Shown piece by piece: positions 33,188-44,087 of a DNA stretch of 64,000 nt. Position 1 is the stretch's first letter. Each line of letters opens with the position of its first letter. The stretch comes from Pseudevernia furfuracea (Eukaryota; Ascomycota; Lecanoromycetes; Lecanorales; Parmeliaceae). The stretch covers positions 806,001 through 870,000 of the forward strand of contig JAIUPT010000050.1 in assembly GCA_022315425.1 (NCBI GenBank). The letters run 5' to 3'. A program made the position numbers and the translations under genes. The notes under the pieces are model-generated. The model was not told where the DNA came from. It made no database searches and worked only from the letters and a program-made list of their open reading frames with translations.

Positions 33188-33839
33188 TTAACGATATAAG
33201 AAGTTAGTCGTCTTTTATATACGAAATGTATTGATCGAGATAGAAGATCTACAGCAGTCGATTGATTTACTTCTTGCTATTCATGAACCGGCTGTCGCTC
33301 GCACAAAAGATAGATCTCGAGACCCTCGTAAGCTTTCTACTCGTGCGAAGCTGAAGTTTAAAAGATCTACAAAACGAGTATTCTCGCAATTTGAGCGAGT
33401 GAAGACGTACTTGACTTAGCGAAGCAATAATATCGAGCATAAAAGAGAACGAGAACGAGAACGAGAACGAGAACGAGAATTAAAACGAGAAAGAGGGCGA
33501 GATAGAGGGCGAGAAGAAGACGATGTAGCTTCATCAACTCCATCAAAGCGTACTACAAAGTCTACAGTTGAAGCTTCGAACGATTCAGCCTATTCAGCGT
33601 CTTCAGTGTCCTCAGACTCTAAAGAGAATTATACTTCAGAATCCGATGCTGAGCGTGTATTACTCGAGATACCTAGATCCGGCGAAGCAGCAACTGTTGA
33701 TGACTCTAACGATGACTCTAACGATAATAGCATTACGTCTGATATGATAATTCAATTGACTCTGTCGAAAGACCCTCAGCTTGAAGAACGAAAGCTGCGA
33801 CTCAGCTTCGAAGTCGATGACTTCGATGATCGACTGTAG

Positions 33840-35220
33840 AAGTCTCTTGACGATCACATATACAATCTACGAAAGAATTCTGAAGCTGTCAAAGAAGATA
33901 CAGTCAAGTGACGAAGGCTTTGAGCTATGAGGGTGCGTCACAAGCTCATCAGAAAACAGTACTATGGCGTTATGAATGAAAACGATATACCCTGTTCTCC
34001 TTATTTCGACACGTCGATCGATGAATCGTTTATAAAGCATGACAACTTCAGGTTCATCGCCGAGCGTCTTTATAGCTGAGCGATATGTGACGCTAACAAG
34101 CAGTATGAGTTGAATTCATTAAGACACTCGTTAGAGCGAGTGCTGGGCTACTGGAACAAGCACGACCCTGAGCAGAAGATGCCTACGAACCCTCTATTTG
34201 ATTAATTTAAGAGACCTCTTGCTCAGCGACCGCGACGACTAAGGTTTACGAGAGAAAGATCTACGCTGTCAAGTGAGCGTGAAGGCTTAAGACCAGCCTG
34301 ACAGTAGGGTGACAAGGCGATACTCTAACAGCTGGACCTCTGCAGATAAGCAGACTTGACGCTAAGAACCAGCATCTGATCCGGCTAATCCTCGAACATA
34401 GTGTTTTTGAGTTATTTGAGTTATTTGAGTTCAGGCGTTCTTCTTTCACCTCACCGTCAGCAACCTTCGATCAACTATTAACTCTTTATTATACATCTAT
34501 TTCATCTTCCTTCTCGTTCTTCTCATTCTCTTCATTCTCCTCATTCTCTTCGTTCTCATTATTCTTCTTCTTCAGATATCTCGACAGTATAGGCTGACAA
34601 GAGTGGGCTGAGTTGCGAGCATCGGGCAAAACCTCACCACATCACATTCTTCTGAACAAGTCTCGCGCGTCAAGATCTGTCAGTCAGTCGATTAATGACG
34701 TGTTTCTGACACAGTTCAGCCGTCTAGATCGCTATGTGCAGAGAGTGCAGTCGATGTTCCGTTCCACATCAAAAAAATTTCATTTGCCCCTCGGAATCGA
34801 GGTTCTGCCCAATTTTTGAAAGGTTGAAAGGTGATGATGAAGACAAAGCAGGAGAGTCGCATATAACGATCGCCCTATCGTTTTTCCTTCTCTACATATA
34901 TACATACATATATATACTACTGTTTGCAATGTGTTGATCAGCTCATTGATATCAAAGCCTCTTTAAGTATTTACGCTGCGCAGCACGTAAATTCCGTCTG
35001 TAAGTGCTTTTTATATAGGAGAGACTTCAGCTACTCTAAGTTATATTCAAATAATTCTTCAAATGCTTCTTCAAAAGAACGGCTACCTCTACTCCGTCTT
35101 TCAGCCCTTTCATTCAGCTACTTCCTCATCAAAATGACTCTGCGGTCGGCTCATTTTGGGGGCTTGCTCCCTAGAGAGTTGGTGGGGTAGCTTAGTCCGG
35201 TGGACCTTCTTTGAAATAGA
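33840..35220. other. Right arm of the MULE, non-coding or decayed
   Basis: Fragments of the transposase frame may continue to about 34240 with stops. A pyrimidine-rich CTTCTC stretch lies at 34500-34575. From about 34600 the CC/GG content rises and no family is recognisable. Confidence 0.5.
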
Positions 35221-35258
35221 GGGGGGTGTACATGTAGCAAAAGGCGGTGTACACGTAG
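35221..35258 (-). repeat. Right terminal inverted repeat of the MULE
   Basis: Reverse complement reads CTACGTGTACACCGCC, TTTTG, CTACATGTACACC and a C-run: nearly two 21-bp units, matching the left end inverted. Six bases (CAATAC) lie between it and the right 21-bp flanking direct repeat. Confidence 0.88.
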
Positions 35259-35264
35259 CAATAC

Positions 35265-35285
35265 CTTTTCCAAACTGTGAAATTT
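35265..35285. repeat. Right 21-bp direct repeat flanking the MULE
   Basis: Identical to 26887-26907. Separated from the right inverted repeat by six bases, which is not expected of a simple target-site duplication. Confidence 0.8.
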
Positions 35286-35531
35286 ACTCGTAATTACGCA
35301 TTCTTTCTTCTTTCTTCTTAAATCTCTTCACCAAGTCATTACAAGAAAAAGGCGGTCATCCATCTATGGGATTGAAAAAGGTCCTGATATCTATGCAGAA
35401 GTGTAGAAACGTCGAGTATACGCCCCAAGGAGAGCATGTCACAATGTGCATAGATTACTGTCATCGCTGTTGCCTAGAATTGTCCATTGGAATTTTTGGA
35501 TAGCAAGCAAGACTCCATTAGCCCAAAAATC

Positions 35532-36626
35532 ATGCCGTTTACTTCAGAGTACGCAGCTAAGATGGCCAGCGGCTCCACAGACGTTCCTTGATTCATCAAG
35601 ACACCACCAAAACCAAGTGAAGTCGCGCAAGAGCTCCTAGAACAGTATTCCCATATCCCCCAAGGTCAGGTAAACCAGCACGTCCTCGACATACGAGAAA
35701 GAGCCTGGTGCATATTTCCATATCCATGTATAGCTAATACAGCAAAGCATATTGAGCAATTTTCCAGCCTCTTTTACTGAGTTCGACTGGGACAATATCG
35801 TTTCCTCGACCTCTCATGTCCTTCCACCACTCCCATCCACCCATTCTTTCGTTACTCAAAGCGTCTCAGTCACAGTACACCCTTCTAGACCGAGGCTGTT
35901 GCTTCGCCCAAGATGTCCGGAAACTCGTGGATGACGGGGCTCGTCCCCAAAACCTGTACGCTTGCGACTTGAAGGGCGAGTTCCTCGACGTGGGATACGA
36001 CCTGTTCAAAGACAAAGAAACAATAAACAATAAAGATGCATGAATTTGCAGCCGACGTCTTCGCCCCAAGCTCGGCGCTTGATGAGATAAACGGCAAGAC
36101 TGATGCAATATACGCTGCCAGCTTCTTCCGCACGTAGTTTTTGGAGCTGATCCTTTGAGATTTGCGGCATAAGACACGTCTCGGGTGGAAAAGAACCTTT
36201 CTGCTTTCGAAACCTGTCTTGCAACTCCAGTCTCCGCCTTGAACAGGCATTGCTAACTCCAAAGTCTGCGTAGACATTTTCTTTTGGGACAATCAGATTA
36301 GAGTATGGGAGCGGATCATCAAACTCTTGAAAGCGCAAAAAGACAGTAAAGTTTTCGGACGACAAGTTGGCAATGTAAAGGGACAGGAGATAGAAAACAC
36401 AGCGCGAGCTGGGGCTAAGGTCTGACGACATGATGCTAATAGCTTCGGGCGAATGTGGAATCAGGTAGGAAAAGAGACAGGAACATCGTGGAAAACGTGG
36501 GCGGAACTGTACGATATGGACCAAGGACAGGGGATGTGGACGGAAGATGGAACCAGGATGTTGAGATTTGAGGTTGAGAGAGTCGCATTTTGTTCATGTA
36601 TCATTAGGGTTTTTCCGATCATATGA
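35532..36626 (+). pseudogene. Decayed SAM-dependent methyltransferase gene (secondary-metabolite type)
   Basis: Pieces of one protein follow each other in different frames: MPFTSEYAAKMASG, a TGA where Trp is expected, then EVAQELLEQYSHIPQGQV, LGQYRFLDLS, the SAM-binding block LLDRGCCFAQDVRKLVDDGA with NLYACDLKGEFLDVGYDLF, then FAADVFAPSSALDEINGK and DAIYAASFF, and at the end VFGRQVGN and FGRMWNQVGKETGTSWKTW. This order matches fungal meroterpenoid/polyketide-type methyltransferases. One segment (about 35727-35780) could be an intron, but the frame change near 35858 and the stops at about 36042, 36135 and 36422 cannot all be explained by splicing. It starts 250 bp from the transposon edge. Confidence 0.75.
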
Positions 36627-36843
36627 CGCGTGACCGAACGGCAAGCATAAATCTGATTCCCTTCTATTGCTTCAGAAACACACATCTTGTGCAAGGTTGC
36701 AAAAGTCGATATGGTGTCCTCACTAAAGCACCCAATCGCGATTCAGCCTTCCCAGGTGAGATGCTTTACGATGCAAGAATCTACCGTCAGAGGCTCAAAT
36801 CGCATGACAAATTCCAAATAGCTCGAGTCATAATTCTGCGTAT

Positions 36844-38681
36844 TCACCCAAGCAGATCATCCAACGCACCCCCACCTCCGCTTCTCTGTCCGTTACTCTG
36901 CATTGGCTGCATTGGCGCAGTAGGCATTGCTGCCTGGCTACTCGCCGCCGGAGCTCCCCAGATCTGGGTCGATGCCTTTTCTCTTTGTATTGCCGCCAGA
37001 CCTGGTCCTGCACTAGTTGGCGTTGAGGTTTTCTTAATTCCCGCACCTGCACTTGCCGTAGACCATAATGAGCCGAATACATCGCCGCCGGACGATGAGG
37101 CTTTGGCGGCAGGTTTGGAAAAGCTGTTCGTGGAGGCCATGCCCGGTCTTGCACTTGGAGCTGAGGAAGGCTGCTGGGAAGGCGTGGGCGCTTTGACAGA
37201 GGTGAAATAGTTGGGTGTTGCAGCTTGATAGCCTGTAGGACGAGGAGGTTGTTGTTGAATTTGTGTTTGTACGAGCGGTGGTGGAGATGTGAAGGCGCTT
37301 GCTGGTGGGGAGGAGATGTTGTAATTGGGCGCTAGCGGCGAGGCCATACTACTAATAGCGCTAGGTGCTGGCGAGATGGAATTGAAGCCGACTAGGCCAC
37401 CGGCATTGTTGCTTTGTGAGGGAGCGACGGGTCTCGGTGCCGCGAATTGGGTGCTTGATGTTGTAGTGCTGTTGGATAGGGGTAGACCTGGTATCGATGG
37501 CCTTGAAGGAGCTGCTGTGATAGGTGTGGCAGATTGAAAATCGTCGAAGTCGTCGTCTTCAGCTGCGCCAGTATCTAGCGGATTCGTAGCGGGTTTCCTC
37601 ATGCTGGAGGCGAATTCCTTCGGAGGTGTTTCAGGTGGAATGTCGTCGTCAAAGGCTAGAATATCAATCTCTGGTTCTTTTGGTTTTGGTGGCTCGGCTT
37701 TCTTTTGCTCTCGTTTTGGAATTTCTGCCTTTCGTCGTGAAGTAGACGAAACCTCGCCATCGTCGCCCTCGTCATATTCCTCGAACCGATCTCTCTTGCC
37801 TCCCGAGTCCTGGAAACCAGATGTGTTTCCACCATACCCACCACCATCACCGTAGACTCCACCACTGTATGCTCCGTATCCACCAGACTCTTCACTGCCA
37901 AAGCCTCCATACCGGCTGCCGCTGGACATGCCACCACTCATCGCTCCGCCCTCGACGCCTCCAAATTTATTGCGGTTAGACCTCGCTTTCTTCCGTTCAG
38001 CTCGGATACGTTCGACATCTCCTAGCAGCTCGGCCAGCTCTTTTGATCGATTACGCACGTTCACTCCCTGATCTTTGCCGTTCTGGTCGATAAAGTGGAA
38101 TTGCCGCAGCATCTTGAGTAGAGAGAGGTGGGATCGGGCATCGTCAATCACTCGCTCCGACCCATTCTTAATGAGAAATTCGAGTAATTGGAGACCCTGC
38201 GAGCCGTCAGTGATCAACTGCAAAGTCTCGAGCGAGCGATGTCTGGACCTTATAGATCTGCCTCCACTCCTCCGCAGCTTTCTCCGTGAATCGTTTGTAT
38301 ATCATGGGCATAATCTCATTAAGCAATTGACTGTAGCCATCCCGTTAGCCAAGCTCGAAGCAGGTAGCCGTCTCCCATACTAGCTGTGTGTGCCATTAGC
38401 AATTTCTTGCATGAGCGACGATGAAGCGCCCCATGGCTCGTTATTGGTAGCTTCTCGGACCTGGAGCTGACTATGAGCAGACTCGATGGATTTTTGACAC
38501 CACCAATGCCTACCTTCGCCTCCATCTCGGTGTAATTCATGACGGCTACGAAGGGCATGTCAGCTGTGGCTTCAGCTGTTGTGCCAATTGAAAGCTCACC
38601 ATTTTGGACCTTTCGCACACCGGCTTTCAGATCATACAACGTCAGGTTGCTGACTTGATCTTTGAGACTATTGAGATCCAT
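36844..38681 (-). CDS. ENT3: Epsin-like clathrin adaptor with ENTH domain (Ent3 type)
   Basis: Five exons: 38681-38600, 38545-38514, 38460-38381, 38330-38249, 38196-36844; 542 aa. Ent3 works at the trans-Golgi and endosomes, binding phosphoinositides, SNAREs and clathrin/GGA adaptors. The ENTH domain (about residues 1-150) is nearly complete in sequence: LTLYDLKAGVRKVQN, AVMNYTEMEAKVREATNNEP, WGASSSLMQEI, EIMPMIYKRFTEKAAEEWRQ, LQLLEFLIKNGSERV. The rest is a Gly/Tyr-rich segment, an acidic stretch (DDDFDDFQSATP) and a long Pro/Ser/Ala/Gln tail ending in DDLLG, as in yeast Ent3. The four upstream exons are short and were placed from the conserved ENTH sequence and splice sites. Confidence 0.93.
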
Positions 38682-39264
38682 GTTGGTTTTCTTTGTGTTC
38701 GTGGACAGGGAATGGAGAGGTGGTAGCGGTCGAAAGCTGGTTTGGGGGCTTTTTTTGTACCATCGTTCTACGCTAGCCAGATCAGACCAAGATGCAAATT
38801 CACAGACTTTGATCAATCAGTCAACTGTGAAGCGTGCAATCGAAATGTAGACTTCTACATCCATATCTCGGTACGTGATTATAGAGTGTGCATTTACCCT
38901 TTCTTTGCTTTGAAAATACTGTCAAAGACATATGTTAGGGCAAGCCACGAGTCTCTCTCCTGGAAAATTCTCAATCATGGAGCAGTGAAATACAGGTTAC
39001 AGAGGGCAAATGCAGAACGGCTTATGAGCCTCTCAATTTCATCAAGATGCTCTCCGGCACCGAACGAACGCCTATATGCTACTACAATGCCCGCTTGCGT
39101 GATACTCGCTCATAATATTGACACGAAAGAATTATCAAACAGGACGTAAGTCCCAGCCGACAGTAAACCACCAAAAACGAGAGGAAAAGTTCGGGTATCT
39201 TAGAAGCGAACGTCCTTTCATGTAAAGTTAAAACGCAAAGATCGATCAATCGCCTGTGCGAGTG
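38682..39264. other. Intergenic region between ENT3 and NBP2
   Basis: Upstream region of the ENT3-type gene and 3' region of the NBP2-type gene (both minus). No coding signal or repeat seen. Confidence 0.6.
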
Positions 39265-40866
39265 TTACCGCTTTCCCTTCGACTGATCTTTTTCGGCCTC
39301 GCTCTCCTCGTCTGCCTCCGCTTCTTCCTCCGATCCCTTGATCTCTTCGAAACCTCGCAGGCCATGTGGACCTGCAGACGGGCTTGTGACTGTAGGACTT
39401 CCATAATGCACCACCTGGGGTGGAGTGCCTCCTGCCTTTTCACCCAGCAGATGATGAGGATAGGGATTCAAATCCTTGCTGCTAGTCGAGAATGTGCTGA
39501 CTATGGGAGGCCGCTTCTCACCGCCATTGCTTATGTTGCTGCCGTGTGCTGAATGAGTGTGCCCCCCCGGCTCAGCTTGGGTAGGCGTCGCTACGGACTC
39601 ATGCATCGTTGTCACTGGGGACGATGGACCGCCCTCTTCTGTTGGCTGCTGTCCACTCAAAGCGCTCCAGCCGCCTTCAATGTCACGCAGTAGCCGTACG
39701 AATTCTTCTGGCACAAGCCCCGATTCACCAGTCTTTGGATCCTCGGCCACCAGCCAGCCTTGACCATGACGATACGAGACCCATATTATCTGACCTTCTT
39801 TGAGAGGAAGCTCACTCACGCTCTCTCTAGCAAAATCGAAGAGTGCGACTGCCTTGCCGTGCATTTCCTCGTCAGGAGAAGCAATCGTGAACTGGTAGTC
39901 TCTTGAATATCGAGAATCTGTATCCTGGCCATGCATTCCTGAACCTTCGTCGCTCGAATCTTCTGACACATCTTCTTGTGCGTAAGACCGATTTGGCAAT
40001 GTTGCAAAATGAGAGTCTCTTTGTCTAGGGCTTGCATAGGTGTTTGGAGCTAGCAGTGACTGTCGTGCTTGGTCAGGCGGGTACGTCACGAGCTCGCCTC
40101 CGGGGCCATTTGCACTTTCGTCCTCTTCGCCAATGTAGTATGTTTCCGGCCCATATCCGTTAGCACCCGCAAAGTAACTCCGTGACCCCTCATGGGTGGG
40201 TGGCAAATCATCCTCATCTTCCTCCTCCACGTCTTGCTGTGGACTCCTCCCTCTCCCTTTCCCAGGCCTAGAACCCGCGGCAGCAAACGTTGATTTGTTC
40301 TTCTTATGTCTCGAGCTAACCACGACTGGACTGTGCAAATCCTCATCCTCGCTGTACGGTGGACCATCTCCATATGCCATCTGTGGTAGCTGCTGGTTAG
40401 AGAAGAACCCGTCACCTCCCCAAGGCCCGGCAGACCACTGTGAGTTTGCACCGTCCCATGTAGCGTTTGCAGGATCTGACGACCTGCGCTGCCTTTCGCT
40501 GGCAGGCGTCGAATTTCCAGAAGGCGGCTCTGAGACCTCTGGAGGAGGCCCGTAATGCCAAGGATGTACGATTGGATACGCAAAATCTCGAACCAGGGCG
40601 TACGAGAGACTAGAATGAAAAGCAGGAAAAGCATATGAGACCGGTCTCGAACTCCCGTGAGAGTGTTTCGATGTCGTGGAGAACGTTGACATTCGACTTT
40701 TGGCATAAGATGGTGGCCGCTGCAGCGGCGCTCGCCGAGTCGGGGGATTTGTGTTTAAAGGAGGTAACGTGGGTATGTGAGCATTAGGCGATGGCGATGG
40801 CGACGGCGACGGCGACGGCGATTGCCTGTGATGCGGCGAGGAGGATGGAGAATGCGATGGAGACAT
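39265..40866 (-). CDS. NBP2: SH3-domain adaptor, Nbp2/Skb5 type
   Basis: Single exon, 533 aa from the ATG at 40866. An open frame runs 156 codons further up, but it is unconserved and covers the leader. The SH3 domain lies at about residues 336-395: KAVALFDFARESVSELPLKE, GQIIWVSYRHGQGWLVAEDP, GESGLVPEEFVRLL. The GQGWLVAE and GLVPEEFV strings match yeast Nbp2 and fission yeast Skb5, adaptors that bring the PP2C phosphatase Ptc1 to MAP kinases or bind PAK kinase. The N-terminus has a Ser-Pro repeat (SPSPSPSPSP) from a GGCGAC-type microsatellite, and long disordered acidic and Ser-rich parts surround the SH3. The C-terminal tail is highly Glu-rich (SEEEAEADEESEAEKD). Confidence 0.85.
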   Translation of the reverse strand: MSPSHSPSSSPHHRQSPSPSPSPSPSPNAHIPTLPPLNTNPPTRRAPLQRPPSYAKSRMSTFSTTSKHSHGSSRPVSYAFPAFHSSLSYALVRDFAYPIVHPWHYGPPPEVSEPPSGNSTPASERQRRSSDPANATWDGANSQWSAGPWGGDGFFSNQQLPQMAYGDGPPYSEDEDLHSPVVVSSRHKKNKSTFAAAGSRPGKGRGRSPQQDVEEEDEDDLPPTHEGSRSYFAGANGYGPETYYIGEEDESANGPGGELVTYPPDQARQSLLAPNTYASPRQRDSHFATLPNRSYAQEDVSEDSSDEGSGMHGQDTDSRYSRDYQFTIASPDEEMHGKAVALFDFARESVSELPLKEGQIIWVSYRHGQGWLVAEDPKTGESGLVPEEFVRLLRDIEGGWSALSGQQPTEEGGPSSPVTTMHESVATPTQAEPGGHTHSAHGSNISNGGEKRPPIVSTFSTSSKDLNPYPHHLLGEKAGGTPPQVVHYGSPTVTSPSAGPHGLRGFEEIKGSEEEAEADEESEAEKDQSKGKR

Positions 40867-42065
40867 TACGGCCGTCGTTCGTTGTTGTGTGGTCAATTTT
40901 CTTGGACGATAGCCTCCCAAAAAATTCTTGTGTAACACAAGAGCCCGACGCTCCAAACACGCTCTGCCGGTTGAGTTATCCGCGTCGAAGATTTGTCTAA
41001 GCGTGTAGATTTCGTACCGGGCTTGAGCCAGACGATCGGGCCCGTATCCGAAGCTGTTGCCAAGAGTAGACACCTTCTTTCGTCCCAGCGAAGTTGGGCT
41101 ACCCGAAGGTCTCGCTGAAAAGGAGCGTACGTTGAAGGTCTCGGGATGCGGAGTTTGGCCCCCTCTGGGCCCAGGTATACGAGACCCGAACCTCTCAAGA
41201 ATGAGGAAGAATGTTGAGGATGTGTAGACACAGACCAGCTGCAAGTCTTCACCGCCAGGATGCAGGAATGTGTGAGGGGCGGGAAGGAAGAGGCTGAGAA
41301 CAAGAGGAACGCTCGGCGACCAAAGAATGGGCAATTGTCTGTCGAATCAACCGCAGGCGCTTCTCGAGCTGGGATGCGGCGCAGGGCGTGTCGCCGTGTT
41401 CTAGCAGCTTTGTTTGACGTTGACGGTCAAATATTACCCTGTGGAGCAACTGGCACAGCCAAGTCTGAGGGAAGACGTTTCTCGTGTTGATTCCCTGAGA
41501 GTGATGGAGGGTAAGGTAAACTGATTTGTTTTTCTGGACACACACAGGGTATAATCCAGACTCGGCGGGACGTTTATAAATAGATCGGCGTGAATTTATT
41601 TTCGTTCCCTCTCCCTCGACCCTCAGATATCTGACCACGAGAGGAGAATAAATTTGCGGGAAAAGCACTCCAGATTTTGATTATTACCACCAGCGAGTTT
41701 CAACAAGGTGTTTATTACTGGTGTCAGAGACATACCAGAGCCTCGGGCTCCTTTCCCAGCGCTCCGGACGAGGTAGATCGGTTTATGCAGGTCTGCAGGG
41801 ATCGGGCTTCTGGCCAAGCGTCGACATCCTCAACCCCACTAGAAACAAGCGTCTTAATGATATCTATCTCTACGAAGAAGGGCATAACGAGGCTTGTAGC
41901 TTCGGCAAAATACTTCTTGGGATTGTCAATGACGATTCCAATTTCTTGAAACCACAAACCATAGCAAAACTGTTCCCATGGGCCGGCTTATGGCCATTGA
42001 GCTGAAAACACCAAGGAATCGTTTATCAATGCACTATTGCCGACTCTAGCCGCGATCGAGAGTTA
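40867..42065. other. Intergenic region upstream of NBP2
   Basis: Probable NBP2 promoter and leader on the left. A tRNA box-A-like piece at about 40938-40990 (minus) lacks a T-arm. On the right, frames near 41721-42005 lead into the Helitron relic and may be part of it, but show no domain. Confidence 0.45.
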
Positions 42066-42530
42066 TTGTCAGCCCGCGTCATACTCTCGACTATCAATAG
42101 AGTTGTGGTGGACACAAATGACCGCATTATGAAGCGAATGCAGGGCAGTTCCCAGACGTACTGCAGTCACGAGTGGATGATGATGGATATGTATCTATCG
42201 AATCATCTTCACGGTTTCCACAAGCCCTACTTATCACTGCAAGATTCATGGTCAAAGTAGGGGTACCGGTAATGCTGTTGAAGAAATCTGGATCCTCTCA
42301 AACTGTGCAATGAAACACGTCTTCGCGTCGCACTGCGTGGAAAGCATGGGTTCGAGGCTGGGGTAACGGCTGGCAAGTCAGCTGACAGAGATTTTATTAT
42401 ATAAAATCAGGCTAAAAGGAAAGGATGACCCTCCCGTGCTAGTACCCTTTCCTTTTGTGCGGATTCACTTGCTATGACTGTCAATAAGTCTCAAGGCCAG
42501 TCCGTGAAGTAGGTAGGTAGGTGGGGATTT
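42066..42530 (+). pseudogene. Relic of a Helitron/Pif1-type helicase
   Basis: Three characteristic blocks follow in order with stops and frame changes between them: RVILSTINRVVVDTNDRIMK (about 42070-42130), GVPVMLLKKSGSS (about 42261-42300, helicase family GxPVMLLRN), and ADSLAMTVNKSQGQSVK (about 42465-42513, family AMTINKSQGQ). These are the C-terminal motifs of the Pif1-like helicase of Helitron Rep-Hel proteins. The remainder of the element is not recognisable. Heavily decayed and surely inactive. Confidence 0.65.
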
Positions 42531-44087
42531 ACAGTGATATCAGTGCTTCAGTCACGGACATGCGTATGTCGCTCTATGGAAGGTCACGAAGCAGTGAAAC
42601 CTACATATCATCGGGTCTGAGTGCTCGTGCTCTATATTTACTACAGCATATGAATGTAAATTCTGTCCGCAAGCCGATCATGTTACTCGTTGCCTAAGCA
42701 GAAATCATGCAAAATTCGATTGGGGACTAGCATCTACTTTGACGACTTTCGGCCATTGCGATGAAGTGTGCGAATTTCACGAAATGCGACTCTATCAAAA
42801 TCGCACTTACATGCTCAAACTCTTTCGGAGAAGTGAGTATAAATCCAATCAACAGCCAGCGTGCTTCGACTCTCACACGAAAAGTGGGCTAACAAACATG
42901 ATTTACTGCGCCACTAAGTCAGAAGTCATGGCTGGTGTCACGGTCGGCCGATGCACCAGTCACAGTCAAAAATTAGAACAAGGAGCCTGGTCGAGGGCAA
43001 TCAGCAAATGACCTGGCCAGATAGTAGTCACAATCATGGAAGGGGGTTTTCATCAAATATATGTTTTCATTATTGCTACGCATACTGGGGGCCTTGCTGG
43101 AGATTAGCACCTACTGTGTAATTAAAGTCAAAGTTTCTCTCTCTTAATTATCGGACCAAGTGCCTTTGATGACTATAAATGAATATGGTCCGCAAGTCAC
43201 AAAATTTATGTTTGCCTCACCACGCCTACAACGCGATAACACGTGACTCAGCCCTACAAGCGAGTAGGATCCTGAATTCCAGAGGCATTAAAGCATATAG
43301 TGGTGAAATCTTTTAGGCCTTATGCACTCCCATTGAGTGGCGGCTGGAGTTGTTGAGATCGCTGGCTATTTTGTGCAGCTCTTCGTGAGCGTTGTCGACA
43401 TCTTGGCACTGGTGGCACGACTGCCGTTCTTCGAGCTGAGCCCGATGTTAGTACGTTTATCAAGAAAATGCTAGAGGAACGACGATGCGTGACGGGGGTG
43501 CGGGTATGGGGACAAAGGGAGCGGGTCTGGTGTCATTCAAAGCTAATGCAAGCGAGTCATACATATGTCACCAATATCTGCTGCTGGGGTAAATGGAGTT
43601 TGATTTGTGAGCTGATTGAGGTACTTGAAGTACCAGTGCTAAGACGACTCGTTTCTATTAACATTGGCCCGTCTCGTAACAAAGACGAGATTCAAACGGG
43701 GAATTTAGGGACGCCGAGGTGAATTATGCTGTGCTGATCCGTACTTGGGGTTACATGATGGTGAATCTTATGGTCGTCAAAGGGTCGTTGTAATAATTGG
43801 GGTCGTGGATTGGTGGAGATGGGTCTGCGAATAGGGATCGGTTCTGTTGGTGCTAATAGAGTGGGCTGGTGTAAAGGGGTATAGCTTGCTGTGGGTGACG
43901 AAGGAGTCGAAGAGCCAACATACATTCGATATCCAGACCAGGCTAGGAACGAGCATTTAATGTGATGCTCACGTTCCCGGGAAAATGTTTCGAGCGAATC
44001 CGAGGGATTTTGGATGAGGAGGCTCCTTTCAGGAACCGCGGAAGACCGGAGTGCACAGTAGAAGCGCATTCGTAATGAGGAAGCGTC
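42531..44087. other. Intergenic region between the Helitron relic and importin alpha
   Basis: No supportable gene. A 90-codon plus frame at 42739-43011 and an 84-codon frame at 43468-43722 show no domain. The right end is importin alpha 3' UTR. Confidence 0.5.

Larger units (their letters stand above)
27175..33839 (+). pseudogene. MULE transposase with FAR1-like domain, decayed and split by LTR insertion
   Basis: Coding remnants at 27175-28815 and 33193-33839. The N-terminus has a FAR1-type DNA-binding pattern: LIQEHVLKEGYVVLKKRSKR, then RLNNCPFECIL and EESHNHDSNKR. The MULE transposase core follows with many stops: VTYKTNRYRLSLLII, VTFCFLAAKEDEDY, INITDRERSLINA, FSDSVYMLCV-stop-HINRN, TSFALRRVLKQY. 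Many stops are TGA where the family has Trp. After the LTR insertion the reading continues in frame with IHEPAVARTKDRSR and RVFSQFERVK, then a TAG and an Arg/Glu repeat plus an acidic Ser-rich tail up to 33839. Family positions normally reading GRPRG are DRSRD here, i.e. G-to-A and C-to-T changes. No functional protein can be made. Confidence 0.85.
26908..35258 (+). mobile_element. Degenerate Mutator-like (MULE) DNA transposon, interrupted by an LTR element
   Basis: Bounded by inverted repeats at 26908-26969 and 35221-35258, flanked by 21-bp direct repeats, and containing a decayed FAR1/MULE transposase frame. Of 8,351 bp, 4,372 bp belong to the nested LTR element (28816-33187), so the transposon itself is about 4 kb. 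Its body is strongly depleted in CC and GG dinucleotides but retains CpG, showing heavy C-to-T mutation before the LTR element arrived. Confidence 0.82.

Noticed and set aside
35187..35215. Box A-like TAGCTTAGTCCGGTGG near the right MULE end
   Set aside because: No anticodon or T-arm structure follows; a tRNA gene is not supported.
36006..36524. 172-codon minus-strand frame
   Set aside because: Opposite the methyltransferase remnant, whose plus-strand fragments match a family in order.
36623..37210. 195-codon plus-strand frame
   Set aside because: Opposite the Pro/Ser-rich tail of the ENT3-type gene; mirror of its codon bias.
40938..40990. tRNA-like sequence on minus (GATAACTCAACCGGCAGAGC)
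   Set aside because: Resembles a D-arm/box A, but no GGTTCRA T-arm or closing acceptor stem follows; D-stem has a mismatch.
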